From Pseudomonadales bacterium (GTDB lineage: Bacteria > Pseudomonadota > Gammaproteobacteria > Pseudomonadales > Azotimanducaceae): a DNA stretch of 64,000 nucleotides. The stretch lies in contig JAWKZN010000001.1 of NCBI GenBank assembly GCA_041395945.1, forward strand, positions 682,001-746,000, given 5' to 3'. Position numbers and translations under genes: made by a program. The notes under the pieces were generated by a model, which saw only the letters and a list, made by a program, of their open reading frames with translations, was not told where the DNA came from and made no database searches. This document shows positions 34,708 through 42,876 of this stretch, one piece after another; within the stretch, counting starts at the first letter, position 1, and the number at the start of each line of letters is the position of its first letter.

Positions 34708-36008
34708 GCGCCGGACCCCGGACGCGGGATATCGCCATCAGCGTCGAGTCTCTGGACACGGATGGATTCGGCACTGCTTCGCTGAATCAGCGCAGAATAC
34801 GGGTGAAGAACGGTCTGCCCGGGGAAGAACTGCTGGCCCGGGTGCTCAAACGCGGCAGCGGCGACTGGTTCGCCGAGGCCTTTGATATCAGACAGGCTGC
34901 GGCAGGGCGGCGGACCCCGCCCTGTGAATACTTTCCCCGCTGCGGGGGCTGCCAGATGCAGCACATCGACCATGCGGATCAGGTCGCGCTGAAACAGCGA
35001 CGGCTGCTGGAAGCCCTGCAGGCCGAGCAGGTTGTGCCACAGCAGGTTCTCGAGCCGCAGTGGGGTGAAGGCCTCCACTATCGCACCAGAGCCAGGCTGG
35101 GTGTACGGGTTGTCGATGGCGAAGTGCTGATCGGATTCCGGGAGAGCTTTTCAGGCCGGGTCATGCGGATGACCTACTGCCGTACCCTGATCGAAGCATT
35201 CGCCGATCTGCTGGAACCCCTGCGTCAGCTGATCGGCGGACTGTCCAGCCCGACAGCGATACCACAGGTGGAACTCGCCGCGGGTGACGACTCCCAGGCC
35301 ATCGTGCTGCGGCATCTTGTTCCCCTGACCCCGGAAGATGACACGCTGCTGGAAAACTTTTCCAACCGGCACGGACTGGCCCTGTTCCGGCAGGCTTCCC
35401 GCCGGGACCTCATCGCGCCACCAGGTGCAGGTGCGCGGCTGCTGAGCTATGCGAACCCGGACCTCGATCTGCGCTTCGAGTTTCTCCCCTGGGAATTCAC
35501 ACAGGTAAACCTTGCGATGAACCGCAGACTTGTCGCGGCTGCCATCCGCGGGCTGGCACCGGGGCAGGGGAGTCCGGTAGTTGACCTGTTCTGCGGTATC
35601 GGAAACTTCAGTCTCGCGCTGGCCCGTTCCGGTGCGCGGGTGATCGGCTATGAAAGCGATGCCAGTGCAGTGGCGCGGGCGCAGAACAACGCGCAGCTCA
35701 ACAGGCTCGACACCCGGTGTGAGTTTGTCCTGAGCGATCTGTATGATCGCGACTGCGATCGGCTGGCTGAAACCGAGTACATGCTGCTCGATCCGCCCAG
35801 ATCCGGAGCCGGACCGAATCTCCCGAAGTGGATTGGGGGCGATCATCTCAGACGCGTGGCCTACGTCAGCTGTGAACCGGGAACCTTCGCAGCGGATGCA
35901 AAAGTGCTGGCTGAACGTGGATTTGTTCTGGAACAGACAGGGATATTCGATATGTTTCCTCAGACTGCGCATGTGGAGACGCTCGGGGTGTTCAGCAGAG
36001 CATGGTAA
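34704..36008 (+). CDS. rlmD: 23S rRNA (uracil1939-C5)-methyltransferase RlmD
   Basis: RlmD makes m5U1939 in 23S rRNA. The 434-residue protein has an N-terminal TRAM domain (ISVESLDTDGFGTASLNQRRIRVKNGLPGEE) and a [4Fe-4S] cysteine cluster (CEYFPRCGGCQMQH plus a later Cys). The SAM-binding methyltransferase domain shows VVDLFCGIGNFSLALA and LLDPPRSGAG. The catalytic Cys is in VAYVSCEPGTFAADA. It overlaps recO by four bases and relA by seven; rlmD-relA adjacency is also seen in E. coli. Confidence 0.95.
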   Translation: MSAGPRTRDIAISVESLDTDGFGTASLNQRRIRVKNGLPGEELLARVLKRGSGDWFAEAFDIRQAAAGRRTPPCEYFPRCGGCQMQHIDHADQVALKQRRLLEALQAEQVVPQQVLEPQWGEGLHYRTRARLGVRVVDGEVLIGFRESFSGRVMRMTYCRTLIEAFADLLEPLRQLIGGLSSPTAIPQVELAAGDDSQAIVLRHLVPLTPEDDTLLENFSNRHGLALFRQASRRDLIAPPGAGARLLSYANPDLDLRFEFLPWEFTQVNLAMNRRLVAAAIRGLAPGQGSPVVDLFCGIGNFSLALARSGARVIGYESDASAVARAQNNAQLNRLDTRCEFVLSDLYDRDCDRLAETEYMLLDPPRSGAGPNLPKWIGGDHLRRVAYVSCEPGTFAADAKVLAERGFVLEQTGIFDMFPQTAHVETLGVFSRAW

Positions 36009-38035
36009 ACACCAGTGCGCTCATTCCCCGTACGATCGATGGACTCATCGATCGCGCTGCCTGGCACGCCCGGATCTGTACCGATCATCCGGCGCTGGAT
36101 GCGGCACTCATCGAGCGTTCTCTGAATTTTGTTGCCCGAACGGCAGAGCAGGCCGAGGATTTTCTCGAGATCGGCATCGAACTGGGCAATCTGCTGCTGA
36201 CTTTGCATATGGATGCCGAATCCATTGCCGCCGCCCTGGTTTACCGTCCGCTGCGGACCGGTGCAGTAACCGCCGATGAGGTAGCAAACGCCCTCGGTCC
36301 GGCGGTCGCGAGTCTGGCTGTTGCGGTACTGAGGATGGCGGACACCAGCCTGCTGGAGATGTCGAACAGCAGGATGCAGACCAGCGAATCCCGGGATCAG
36401 GTCGAGAACATCAAACGGATGCTGGTTTCGATGATCGACGATCCGAGAGTCGCGATTCTGAAGCTCGCTGAGAGGGTGGTTGCTCTCCGGTCGGCAAAGG
36501 AAGGGCCCGAAGCACGCCGCATGAGAATCGCTCAGGAGGCGCACCTCATATTCGCTCCGCTGGCCAGTCGTCTCGGAGTCTGGCAGCTCAAGTGGGAGCT
36601 GCAGGATCTCGCGCTGCGCTATCTTGCGCCGGATATATACAGGACGCTGGCCAGGCAGCTCGATGGCCGCCGGGTCGAACGGGAAGCGGAAGTTGCTGCA
36701 CTTGCGGAGGCCATGCAGGATCGGTTGCGCGCCCGCGGAATCAACGCGACTGTGTCTGGCCGCGCGAAGCACCTCTACTCCATCTGGCTGAAGATGCGCG
36801 CCAAAAATGTGGGTCTGGATGAAGTCTACGATGTGAGGGCTATCCGGGTAGTAGTGCCGGATATTGCCCAGTGCTACTCGGCCCTCGGAGTGATTCACAC
36901 GGAGTGGCAGCATCTTCCGAGCGAGTTCGACGACTACATCGCCGCGCCCAAGGAAAACGGCTACCGCTCGATTCACACCGCGGTGCGCTGGGATGATGGC
37001 AAGACCCTGGAAGTGCAGATCCGTACGCCGGAAATGCACCAGGAGGCGGAACTCGGAGTGTGTGCCCACTGGGCGTACAAGGAAGAGGGAGGTGAAGACC
37101 TTTCCTATACACAGAAGATGAACTGGATGCGACAGGTGGTCGACTGGCAGGAGGAAACCAGGGAACGTTTCCGGACTGAGACCATCGGCATGGAGCTCAG
37201 GGAGCGGGTCAGAGAAGAGCGGATATTTGTCTATACCCCCAAGGGCCATGTCCTTGATCTGGCGTCTGGTGCGACCCCGGTAGACTTCGCTTACAGAGTA
37301 CATACCCAGATCGGGCACCGATGTCAGGCAGCGAAAGTCGATGGTCGGCGGGTTGCGCTGAATACAGAGCTGCACAGCGGTGAACGGGTCGAAATCCTTG
37401 TCGGAACCGAAGACGCTCCCCGGCGGGAATGGCTCGAACATCATCTTGGCTTCGTGAAAAGTACCCGGGCCCGGGAGAAGATCAGCGACTGGTTTCGGGC
37501 GCGTCCCCCGGCTGAGAGTGAAGCGGCGGGACGCGCTCTGCTCGAAACGGCCCTTGTCGAACTTGCGCTGCCTGTACCGGAACCGCAGACGCTGCAGGCC
37601 GCGATTGCGCGACTCGGCTGCACGGGCGAAGGTGATTTTTTCCGGCTGCTGGCAGAGGGGGACCTGCAGCTGCTGGACGTGATCGTGCTCCTGAATTCTG
37701 ACTCAGATCCGCACAGTGAGGCGTCTCCCCGGTCGGGAGGAAGCTCGCAGGATGGAGTCAGTCTGCTCCCCGGCGGCGGGAATTCCGGTGTTTCCTACAC
37801 GATAGAGCTGCTCGCGGATGACCGTCGCGGCCTGTTGTTCGATATCACTTCCTACCTAGATCACGAAGGTATTCCGTTGCTGTCCAATGCCGGAAGGGTG
37901 CTGCCGGAAACCTCTCTTGCATCGATCTCTCTGGAAATACGCTTGCACGGAATAGAGCAGCTGGTCAGGATCCTGGAGGGATTGAAACAGATTCCGGCGG
38001 TTTTACAGGCGCGCCGACTGGAAACCAGACAGTAG
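36002..38035 (+). CDS. relA: (p)ppGpp synthetase RelA
   Basis: RelA makes (p)ppGpp on stalled ribosomes. The 677-residue protein (E. coli 744) has an N-terminal hydrolase-like domain in which the HDxxED motif of SpoT is missing (ALVYRPLRTGAVTADEV instead), as expected for gammaproteobacterial RelA. The synthetase domain (GRAKHLYSIWLKMRAK, YDVRAIRVVV, YIAAPKENGYRSIHTAV), a TGS domain (IFVYTPKGHVLDLASGATPVDFAYRVHTQIGHRC) and a C-terminal ACT domain (ELLADDRRGLLFDITSYLDHEGI) follow. A Ser/Gly-rich linker (about residues 566-590) precedes the ACT domain. Confidence 0.95.
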   Translation: MVNTSALIPRTIDGLIDRAAWHARICTDHPALDAALIERSLNFVARTAEQAEDFLEIGIELGNLLLTLHMDAESIAAALVYRPLRTGAVTADEVANALGPAVASLAVAVLRMADTSLLEMSNSRMQTSESRDQVENIKRMLVSMIDDPRVAILKLAERVVALRSAKEGPEARRMRIAQEAHLIFAPLASRLGVWQLKWELQDLALRYLAPDIYRTLARQLDGRRVEREAEVAALAEAMQDRLRARGINATVSGRAKHLYSIWLKMRAKNVGLDEVYDVRAIRVVVPDIAQCYSALGVIHTEWQHLPSEFDDYIAAPKENGYRSIHTAVRWDDGKTLEVQIRTPEMHQEAELGVCAHWAYKEEGGEDLSYTQKMNWMRQVVDWQEETRERFRTETIGMELRERVREERIFVYTPKGHVLDLASGATPVDFAYRVHTQIGHRCQAAKVDGRRVALNTELHSGERVEILVGTEDAPRREWLEHHLGFVKSTRAREKISDWFRARPPAESEAAGRALLETALVELALPVPEPQTLQAAIARLGCTGEGDFFRLLAEGDLQLLDVIVLLNSDSDPHSEASPRSGGSSQDGVSLLPGGGNSGVSYTIELLADDRRGLLFDITSYLDHEGIPLLSNAGRVLPETSLASISLEIRLHGIEQLVRILEGLKQIPAVLQARRLETRQ

Positions 38036-38063
38036 CCATTCATCAATCGACAGGAGCTTTTTT

Positions 38064-38711
38064 GTGAAAATCATTCTTCTTGGACCGCCTGGTGCCGGAA
38101 AGGGTACCCAGGCCCAGTTCATCTGCGACGAATTTTCGATTCCCCAGATCTCCACCGGGGACATGCTTCGCGCGGCAGTCAGTGCGGGCACGGCGCTCGG
38201 CAAGAAGGTGAAGGCGGTGATGGACGCAGGCGCGCTGGTCTCGGACGACATCATCATTGACCTGGTGAAGGAGCGCATCGCCGCTGATGACTGCCGGAAT
38301 GGATTCCTGTTCGATGGATTTCCACGCACCATCGTACAGGCCGAAGCGCTGATGGACGCAGGTGTGGAGATCGACTGTGTGCTGGAGATAAGCGTTCCGG
38401 ACCAGGAAATTATCAGGCGAATGAGCGGGCGGCGGGTGCATCCGGGCTCCGGAAGAACCTACCATGTTGAATACAATCCGCCGATAGTCAGTGGCAAGGA
38501 TAACGAGACAGGCGAGCCGCTCATTCAGCGCGAAGACGACAAAGAGGAGACTGTGAAAGAGCGACTTCAGGTTTACAGAAACCAGACGCAGCCACTCATC
38601 GGTTTCTATTCGAGCAAGTCGGATGGTGACAAACTGCGCTACGTAACTGTGAACGGGCTCGGAAACGTGGAAGAAATTCAGAAGCAGATCATCAAACTAT
38701 TGCGAAACTAG
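38064..38711 (+). CDS. adk: Adenylate kinase
   Basis: Adk converts ATP and AMP to two ADP. The 215-residue long-form enzyme begins MKIILLGPPGAGKGTQAQFI (P loop). It has the FLFDGFPRTIVQAEAL signature and a full LID region (GRRVHPGSGRTYHVEYNPP) without zinc cysteines. GTG 38064 is the start. A run of eight T (38718-38725) follows the stop, but only a four-bp stem precedes it, so a terminator is doubtful. Confidence 0.97.
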   Translation: MKIILLGPPGAGKGTQAQFICDEFSIPQISTGDMLRAAVSAGTALGKKVKAVMDAGALVSDDIIIDLVKERIAADDCRNGFLFDGFPRTIVQAEALMDAGVEIDCVLEISVPDQEIIRRMSGRRVHPGSGRTYHVEYNPPIVSGKDNETGEPLIQREDDKEETVKERLQVYRNQTQPLIGFYSSKSDGDKLRYVTVNGLGNVEEIQKQIIKLLRN

Positions 38712-38790
38712 TGGTGGTTTTTTTTCTGTATTCGCATATCATTCGCTACGATTTTGTGTTGCAACGTTCGCAGACTGAACTAAGGTAACG

Positions 38791-39075
38791 ATGAAAAGGA
38801 TCCGGAAACGGATTCTCGGACAGATCCAGAAATCTAATCGGGTGTCGGCAGATTCAAAAGTCGGCAATCTGAAAAGGCGAAAAGGATCGGTTGCTCAGAG
38901 TTACAGCAGTACCGAAACGGAAAGTGGAAGCCGACTCTCAAGCTTCTTCGATCAACCAAAGGCGCAAGTCCCAGGTAAGTCGAAGAATATAAAGAGAAGC
39001 AGCATCGACCGAAGTGAAGGTCTGCCGGGAGGGGTTAAAGGAAAGCCCGTCCCGCTGGTCGCAGGAAGCGAGTAG
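38791..39075 (+). CDS. Small basic hypothetical protein
   Basis: This 94-residue ORF is preceded by a good TAAGGT ribosome-binding site. The product starts MKRIRKRILGQIQKSNR and contains 21 Lys/Arg against 7 Asp/Glu, so it is strongly basic. It has no membrane segment, is Ser/Gly-rich and probably disordered. Base composition is more AT-rich than the neighbours, and I recognise no family. It sits directly before a histone-H1-like gene, so nucleic-acid binding is a reasonable guess. A non-coding explanation is possible because the sequence resembles no known domain. Confidence 0.45.
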   Translation: MKRIRKRILGQIQKSNRVSADSKVGNLKRRKGSVAQSYSSTETESGSRLSSFFDQPKAQVPGKSKNIKRSSIDRSEGLPGGVKGKPVPLVAGSE

Positions 39076-39177
39076 TAATGGAGCAGCATGAAATCCAGCT
39101 GATGGACAAGCGGTTGGTAGTTGTTTTAACGCTTGTTGGTCGGATGAAACAACCCAACGTAGCCGAGGAGATTCTTG

Positions 39178-39684
39178 ATGCCGAGAGCTAAAACCGCAGC
39201 AAAGAAGCGCCCTGCGAAGAAAACTGCTGCCAAAAAAGCGACTGCCAAGAAAAAGAAAGCACCAGCTAAGAAAAAGACAGCCGCCAAGAAAACAGCCGCA
39301 AAGCGCAAGCCAGCCAAGCGTAAACCTGCCAAAAAGAAGGCAGCCAAGCGCAAGCCGGCCAAGCGTAAAGTAGCCAAGAAGAAGGTAGCTAAAAAGAAAG
39401 TAGCGAAGAAAAAAGTCGCGAAAAAGAAGGCAGCCAAGCGTAAGCCAGCCAAAAAGAAGGCAGCCAAGCGTAGGCCAGCCAAGAAGAAAGCAGCGAAAAA
39501 GAAGGTAGCCAAGCGCAAGCCAGCCAAAAAGAAGGCGACCAAGCGTAAGCCAGCCGCGAAAAAGACGGCAGCCAAACGCAAGACCGCTGCCAAGCGGCGA
39601 CCCGCTAAGAAAAGATCGACAGCAGCGCGTAAGGTGAGGAAGGGCACCGTAGCGCGAAGACGTCCCACAGCGAGACGCGTGTAG
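39178..39684 (+). CDS. Histone H1-like (AlgP-type) Lys/Ala/Pro repeat protein
   Basis: This 168-residue protein consists almost wholly of Lys, Arg, Ala and Pro in AAKKK, PAKKK and KRKPAK repeats, with a more Arg-rich end (STAARKVRKGTVARRRPTARRV). Such KPAA-type tails occur in AlgP/AlgR3 of Pseudomonas and in bacterial H1-like proteins and bind DNA nonspecifically. Unlike AlgP there is no acidic or coiled N-terminal domain. ATG 39178 has GAGGAG seven bases upstream; a TTG directly before it is not needed. The nucleotide sequence is internally repetitive and may vary in length between strains. Confidence 0.85.
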   Translation: MPRAKTAAKKRPAKKTAAKKATAKKKKAPAKKKTAAKKTAAKRKPAKRKPAKKKAAKRKPAKRKVAKKKVAKKKVAKKKVAKKKAAKRKPAKKKAAKRRPAKKKAAKKKVAKRKPAKKKATKRKPAAKKTAAKRKTAAKRRPAKKRSTAARKVRKGTVARRRPTARRV

Positions 39685-39705
39685 TCGACCCGGTAGAGGC
39701 GAGTC

Positions 39706-39734
39706 GAGACGCGACGACTTAAACGCCGCGTCTC
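39706..39734 (+). terminator. Stem-loop after the H1-like gene
   Basis: GAGACGCG (39706-39713) and CGCGTCTC (39727-39734) form an 8-bp perfect stem with a 13-base loop, 22 bases after the stop, followed by TTCCCT. A second GGCGGC-TCT-GCCGCC hairpin lies just downstream, near 39755-39770, and could serve moeA from the other side. Confidence 0.45.
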
Positions 39735-39853
39735 TTCCCTCTAGAGGACGGCGTCGGCGGCTCTGCCGCCGGCGACGGTCCCGCTCCCTCTGAATTCCAG
39801 AAGAATCCCCGAAAACTCCTCCGATTCCGAAGCTTCCTCGAATGAGGTCTGTT

Positions 39854-41071
39854 TCAGTTGCCTATACCCCGGAAGGGGAGAACCTCCACCAGTTCGCCAG
39901 GTTCGAGATCTGCGGTTTCGGCAGGTATGCGGATGAGGCAGTCGGCCCCTGAGAACGAACCCAGGCGGTTCGAACTCTGATCACCGCGCACACCCACTGT
40001 GAGTTCCCGGGTTTCCTGGACCAGATATCCGCGCTGATATTCTTCCCTGCCGGGCTGATGGTGCAGCCTGTGCTTCAGGCGGGCCTGGTAGCGGAAAACG
40101 GGTGCGGCGCCGGCACCCGCCAGCAGGCGCAGCGCAGGCTGGGCAACGAGCAGATAAGTGACGATCGTCGAGACAGGGTTACCCGGTAACCCCAGGAAAA
40201 TGGCGTCATTGATCCTGCCAAAAGCCAGCGGTTTGCCGGGCTTGAGATTCAGGCGCCAGAAATCGATGCGCCCGATTGCTGCGACGACTTCCCGGACGTG
40301 ATCCGCATCACCCACAGAGACCCCACCCGAAGTCAGGATGAGATCGTTGTCCCGGGCCGCTCTGGAAAGTGTGGTCCGGAGATGTTGCGGATCGTCGGGC
40401 AGGATGCCGAGATCTTCGCAGCGCACCGGAAGCTCCCTGAGGAGTTGCAGAAGTGTCATCCGGTTTGAGTCGAAAATCCGTCCGCGCTGCAGCGGGGTGC
40501 CCGGCTCCTGTAACTCGTCGCCGGTTGAAAAGACGGCGACCCGTACGCGGCGGAAGACTTTGATGCGTTCGATCCCGCAGGCCGCCAGCCAACCGACGTC
40601 GAAGGCGTTGATCAGCTGTCCGGACAGGAGCAGATTGTCACCCTGGTGGATGTCGTTACCCACTTCCCGGACATGTTCGCCGGCGGCCACGGATACGTTG
40701 ACCAGCAGCCGATCACCACTGCGTACGCAGTTCTCCTGGATTACCACAGCATCCGCGTCGTGCGGCAGAGGTGCGCCTGTGGTGATGCGCACACACTGGC
40801 CGTCCGCGATTGTGCCCTCGAAGGGATGACCTGCGAGGCTGCTGCCGACTATCTCAAGATGAAACGGACCGGCAGCGCTGCGGCTCGACGCCCGCAGCGC
40901 GTAGCCATCCATCGCAGAACTGGCAAAGGGCGGTAAGCTGATCGGCGACCTGACGGATTCGGCTGCAACCCGGTGCAGGGCGTCTGCCAGATCGACAGAC
41001 TCGCTGCCGGTGACAGCCCGGACCCCCGACTCAATAGCCTCGATCGCTTTCGAGAGATCTAGTGCTCGGAT
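39854..41071 (-). CDS. moeA: Molybdopterin molybdenumtransferase MoeA, start codon unclear
   Basis: MoeA inserts molybdate into adenylylated molybdopterin. The frame carries LPPFASSAMDGYALR, the MoeA active-site region. It also has the MoCF-fold motifs FSTGDEL, GRIFDSNR, LTSGGVSVGDADHV and GLPGNPVSTIVTY, and a C-terminal domain IV. The first standard start in frame is the ATG of MDGY (40912), but clear MoeA sequence continues upstream (ADALHRVAAESVRSPISLPP), matching about 50 residues of the family N-terminus. ATC 41071, six bases after GGGGG, would give 405 residues, near the normal 411. The true start is unknown. tsaB begins 12 bases away on the other strand. Confidence 0.85.
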   Translation of the reverse strand: MRALDLSKAIEAIESGVRAVTGSESVDLADALHRVAAESVRSPISLPPFASSAMDGYALRASSRSAAGPFHLEIVGSSLAGHPFEGTIADGQCVRITTGAPLPHDADAVVIQENCVRSGDRLLVNVSVAAGEHVREVGNDIHQGDNLLLSGQLINAFDVGWLAACGIERIKVFRRVRVAVFSTGDELQEPGTPLQRGRIFDSNRMTLLQLLRELPVRCEDLGILPDDPQHLRTTLSRAARDNDLILTSGGVSVGDADHVREVVAAIGRIDFWRLNLKPGKPLAFGRINDAIFLGLPGNPVSTIVTYLLVAQPALRLLAGAGAAPVFRYQARLKHRLHHQPGREEYQRGYLVQETRELTVGVRGDQSSNRLGSFSGADCLIRIPAETADLEPGELVEVLPFRGIGN

Positions 41072-41082
41072 AACATGCCCCC

Positions 41083-41802
41083 ATGCAAAATCTGTTGGCT
41101 CTGGAAACTTCGGGCGCGCGTTGCTCTGTCTGCCTGTTGATCGATGGTACCCGTTTCGGAATTACCGAGCATGTGCAGCGGCGTCACAACGAGCTGCTGC
41201 TGTCGATGATCGAGGCGACCGTGCACAAGGCCGGGCTGACACAACGGGAGCTTGCGTCGCGACTTGATGTGGTCGCTTTCGGCTGTGGTCCGGGCTCATT
41301 CACCGGTGTCAGGATCGCAGCAGCAGCGGCCCAGGCCATTGCCTTTGCCGCAGGTGCGGGCGTTGTGCCGGTGGTTTCCTCGAGGACCCTCGCTCTGGCA
41401 GTGGCAGCATCAGGTTCGAACCCGGGCAGGCGTGGTGTGATCACACTGATTCGCTCACGCAAAGATCTCTATTACTTCGCAATGCATCGGATCGTGGACG
41501 GAATTCCGGACACGGTACGGGCCGATCAGCTCTGTGCGCGGCTGCCGTTGCTCCCGGAGATCGTTCAGCTCGATGACTGGACGGCTGTCGGCAGTCGGCC
41601 CGACTGGTGGCCTGAGAACGCGCCGGTAGACGAGACCATCACTGCGGGTGCCGATGAGGTCTGCACACTCGCGCTCGCTGCTCTGCGAACCGGTGCTGCA
41701 CTGGATCCGGCCGATGCGCTGCCGCTGTACCTGACGGGTGATTCTCCCTGGCGGGTTTCCGTGCCGCCTCAGAATCCTGACGCGCAGGTAACCGACCTCT
41801 GA
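41083..41802 (+). CDS. tsaB: tRNA threonylcarbamoyladenosine complex subunit TsaB
   Basis: TsaB scaffolds the TsaD-TsaE complex that makes t6A37 in tRNA. The 239-residue ASKHA-fold protein starts MQNLLALETSGARCSVCLL and contains RRHNELLLSMIEATVHKAGL and FGCGPGSFTGVRIAAAAAQAIAFAAG, which are diagnostic. It is tightly divergent from moeA, so its promoter must overlap the moeA 5' region. No strong ribosome-binding site is visible. Confidence 0.93.
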   Translation: MQNLLALETSGARCSVCLLIDGTRFGITEHVQRRHNELLLSMIEATVHKAGLTQRELASRLDVVAFGCGPGSFTGVRIAAAAAQAIAFAAGAGVVPVVSSRTLALAVAASGSNPGRRGVITLIRSRKDLYYFAMHRIVDGIPDTVRADQLCARLPLLPEIVQLDDWTAVGSRPDWWPENAPVDETITAGADEVCTLALAALRTGAALDPADALPLYLTGDSPWRVSVPPQNPDAQVTDL

Positions 41803-41887
41803 GGCCGGTCATCCACACACTGGCCTGTCAGGCATCCCGCATACCCTGGGCTATACTCCGGTGGACGTTCGTTCGGAAGACATCGGA

Positions 41888-42151
41888 ATGAATCCGGTAG
41901 GCCAGAGTCGAAGCGGCACACTGCCCCAGCTGCGGGTCCCGGATTTCCGGCCGTCGTCCCTGAGCGGAAACGTCTCTGGCGGGGCAGCCGTGGCAGGAGG
42001 CGCTGCGTCGACAGGAGCCGAGGATGTCCCCCGGCTGCGCCGCATCAGTGGCGCTACGGGTGCTTCCCAGGATGCGATGCTGCACTACGGTTCCGCTGCA
42101 CAGATCAGAAATGCGACCGTCAGCGGAAGCCACATCGACCTCTACGTCTGA
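41888..42151 (+). CDS. Small hypothetical protein coupled to rsmJ
   Basis: This product of about 87 residues (MNPVGQSRSGTLPQLRVPDF...) is Gly/Ala/Ser-rich with the end QIRNATVSGSHIDLYV. It has no signal peptide, membrane segment or cysteines, and I do not recognise it. Support for coding comes from GGAAG at 41875-41879, a TATACT -10-like box at 41852-41857 and the TGATG overlap of its stop with the rsmJ start at 42151. GTG or ATG starts further upstream (41861) give 96 residues. Function unknown. Confidence 0.6.
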   Translation: MNPVGQSRSGTLPQLRVPDFRPSSLSGNVSGGAAVAGGAASTGAEDVPRLRRISGATGASQDAMLHYGSAAQIRNATVSGSHIDLYV

Positions 42152-42876
42152 TGCGCCTGCTGTGGACGGCAGACGAAGCGCTGCCACCGGTTTTTGAGGC
42201 ACTTTTCGAAGTGATGGCGCCGGGCACCGTGCCGGACCAGGACGAACTGCACCTGCGTTATGGCGACGGTGTCCTGCGGCTGTGTCGCGGCGCTGATCTG
42301 CGTGGTGTCCACGTGCGACGGGAAGATATTCAGAAACGCCTGAAGGGGGATTTCATGCTCGGACGCGCCTGTGCAGGAAGCACCCGGCACGGTCTGCGGA
42401 TCCTCGATGCCATGGCCGGACTGGGCACCGATGGCCTGGCACTGGCGCTGCGTGGCCACCGTGTGACTCTGGTGGAGCGCAATCCCGTACTCTGGGCGCT
42501 GCTGTCTGATCTGCTGCAGCGCATGGATGTTCCGGATCTGGTTCTGCAGCTGGGAGACTGTCGGACTCTGCTGGAGTCCCCGGATGCGTTATCCACGCCA
42601 TACGATGTGATCTACCTCGATCCGATGTTCCCGCAGCGTTCGAAACGGGCACTGCCCGGGAAACCCATGCAGTACGTGACCCAGCTGCTCGGTGAAGATG
42701 CTGAAAACGGCGACCAGCCGGACCTTGAGGCACTGCGGGCACTGATCCAGTCTGCGCGGAACGTGGCCGGATCTCATGTGGTGCTGAAGCGCCGCCGCAC
42801 AGACCCCGTGGTGGGTACGCCGGACTGGCAGTTGAAAGGACGCAGCGTGCGTTACGATATGTTCAGGCGCCTCTGA
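42151..42876 (+). CDS. rsmJ: 16S rRNA (guanine1516-N2)-methyltransferase RsmJ
   Basis: RsmJ makes m2G1516 in 16S rRNA. The 241-residue protein has a SAM-binding fold with RILDAMAGLGTDGLALALRGHRVTLVERNP and the catalytic YDVIYLDPMFPQRSKRAL, typical of the DUF548/RsmJ family, and ends LKGRSVRYDMFRR. It starts in the TGATG overlap with the upstream small ORF and is convergent with plsB, whose stop overlaps its 3' end by 14 bases. Confidence 0.93.
   Translation: MRLLWTADEALPPVFEALFEVMAPGTVPDQDELHLRYGDGVLRLCRGADLRGVHVRREDIQKRLKGDFMLGRACAGSTRHGLRILDAMAGLGTDGLALALRGHRVTLVERNPVLWALLSDLLQRMDVPDLVLQLGDCRTLLESPDALSTPYDVIYLDPMFPQRSKRALPGKPMQYVTQLLGEDAENGDQPDLEALRALIQSARNVAGSHVVLKRRRTDPVVGTPDWQLKGRSVRYDMFRRL

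Noticed and set aside
35960..37444. 494-codon minus-strand frame
   Set aside because: Antisense to rlmD end and relA; the RelA reading is unambiguous.
39126..39668. 180-codon minus-strand frame rich in Leu, Ala and Phe that looks like a membrane protein
   Set aside because: It is the complement of Lys/Ala codons in the H1-like gene; the plus strand has the ribosome-binding site and a known protein type.
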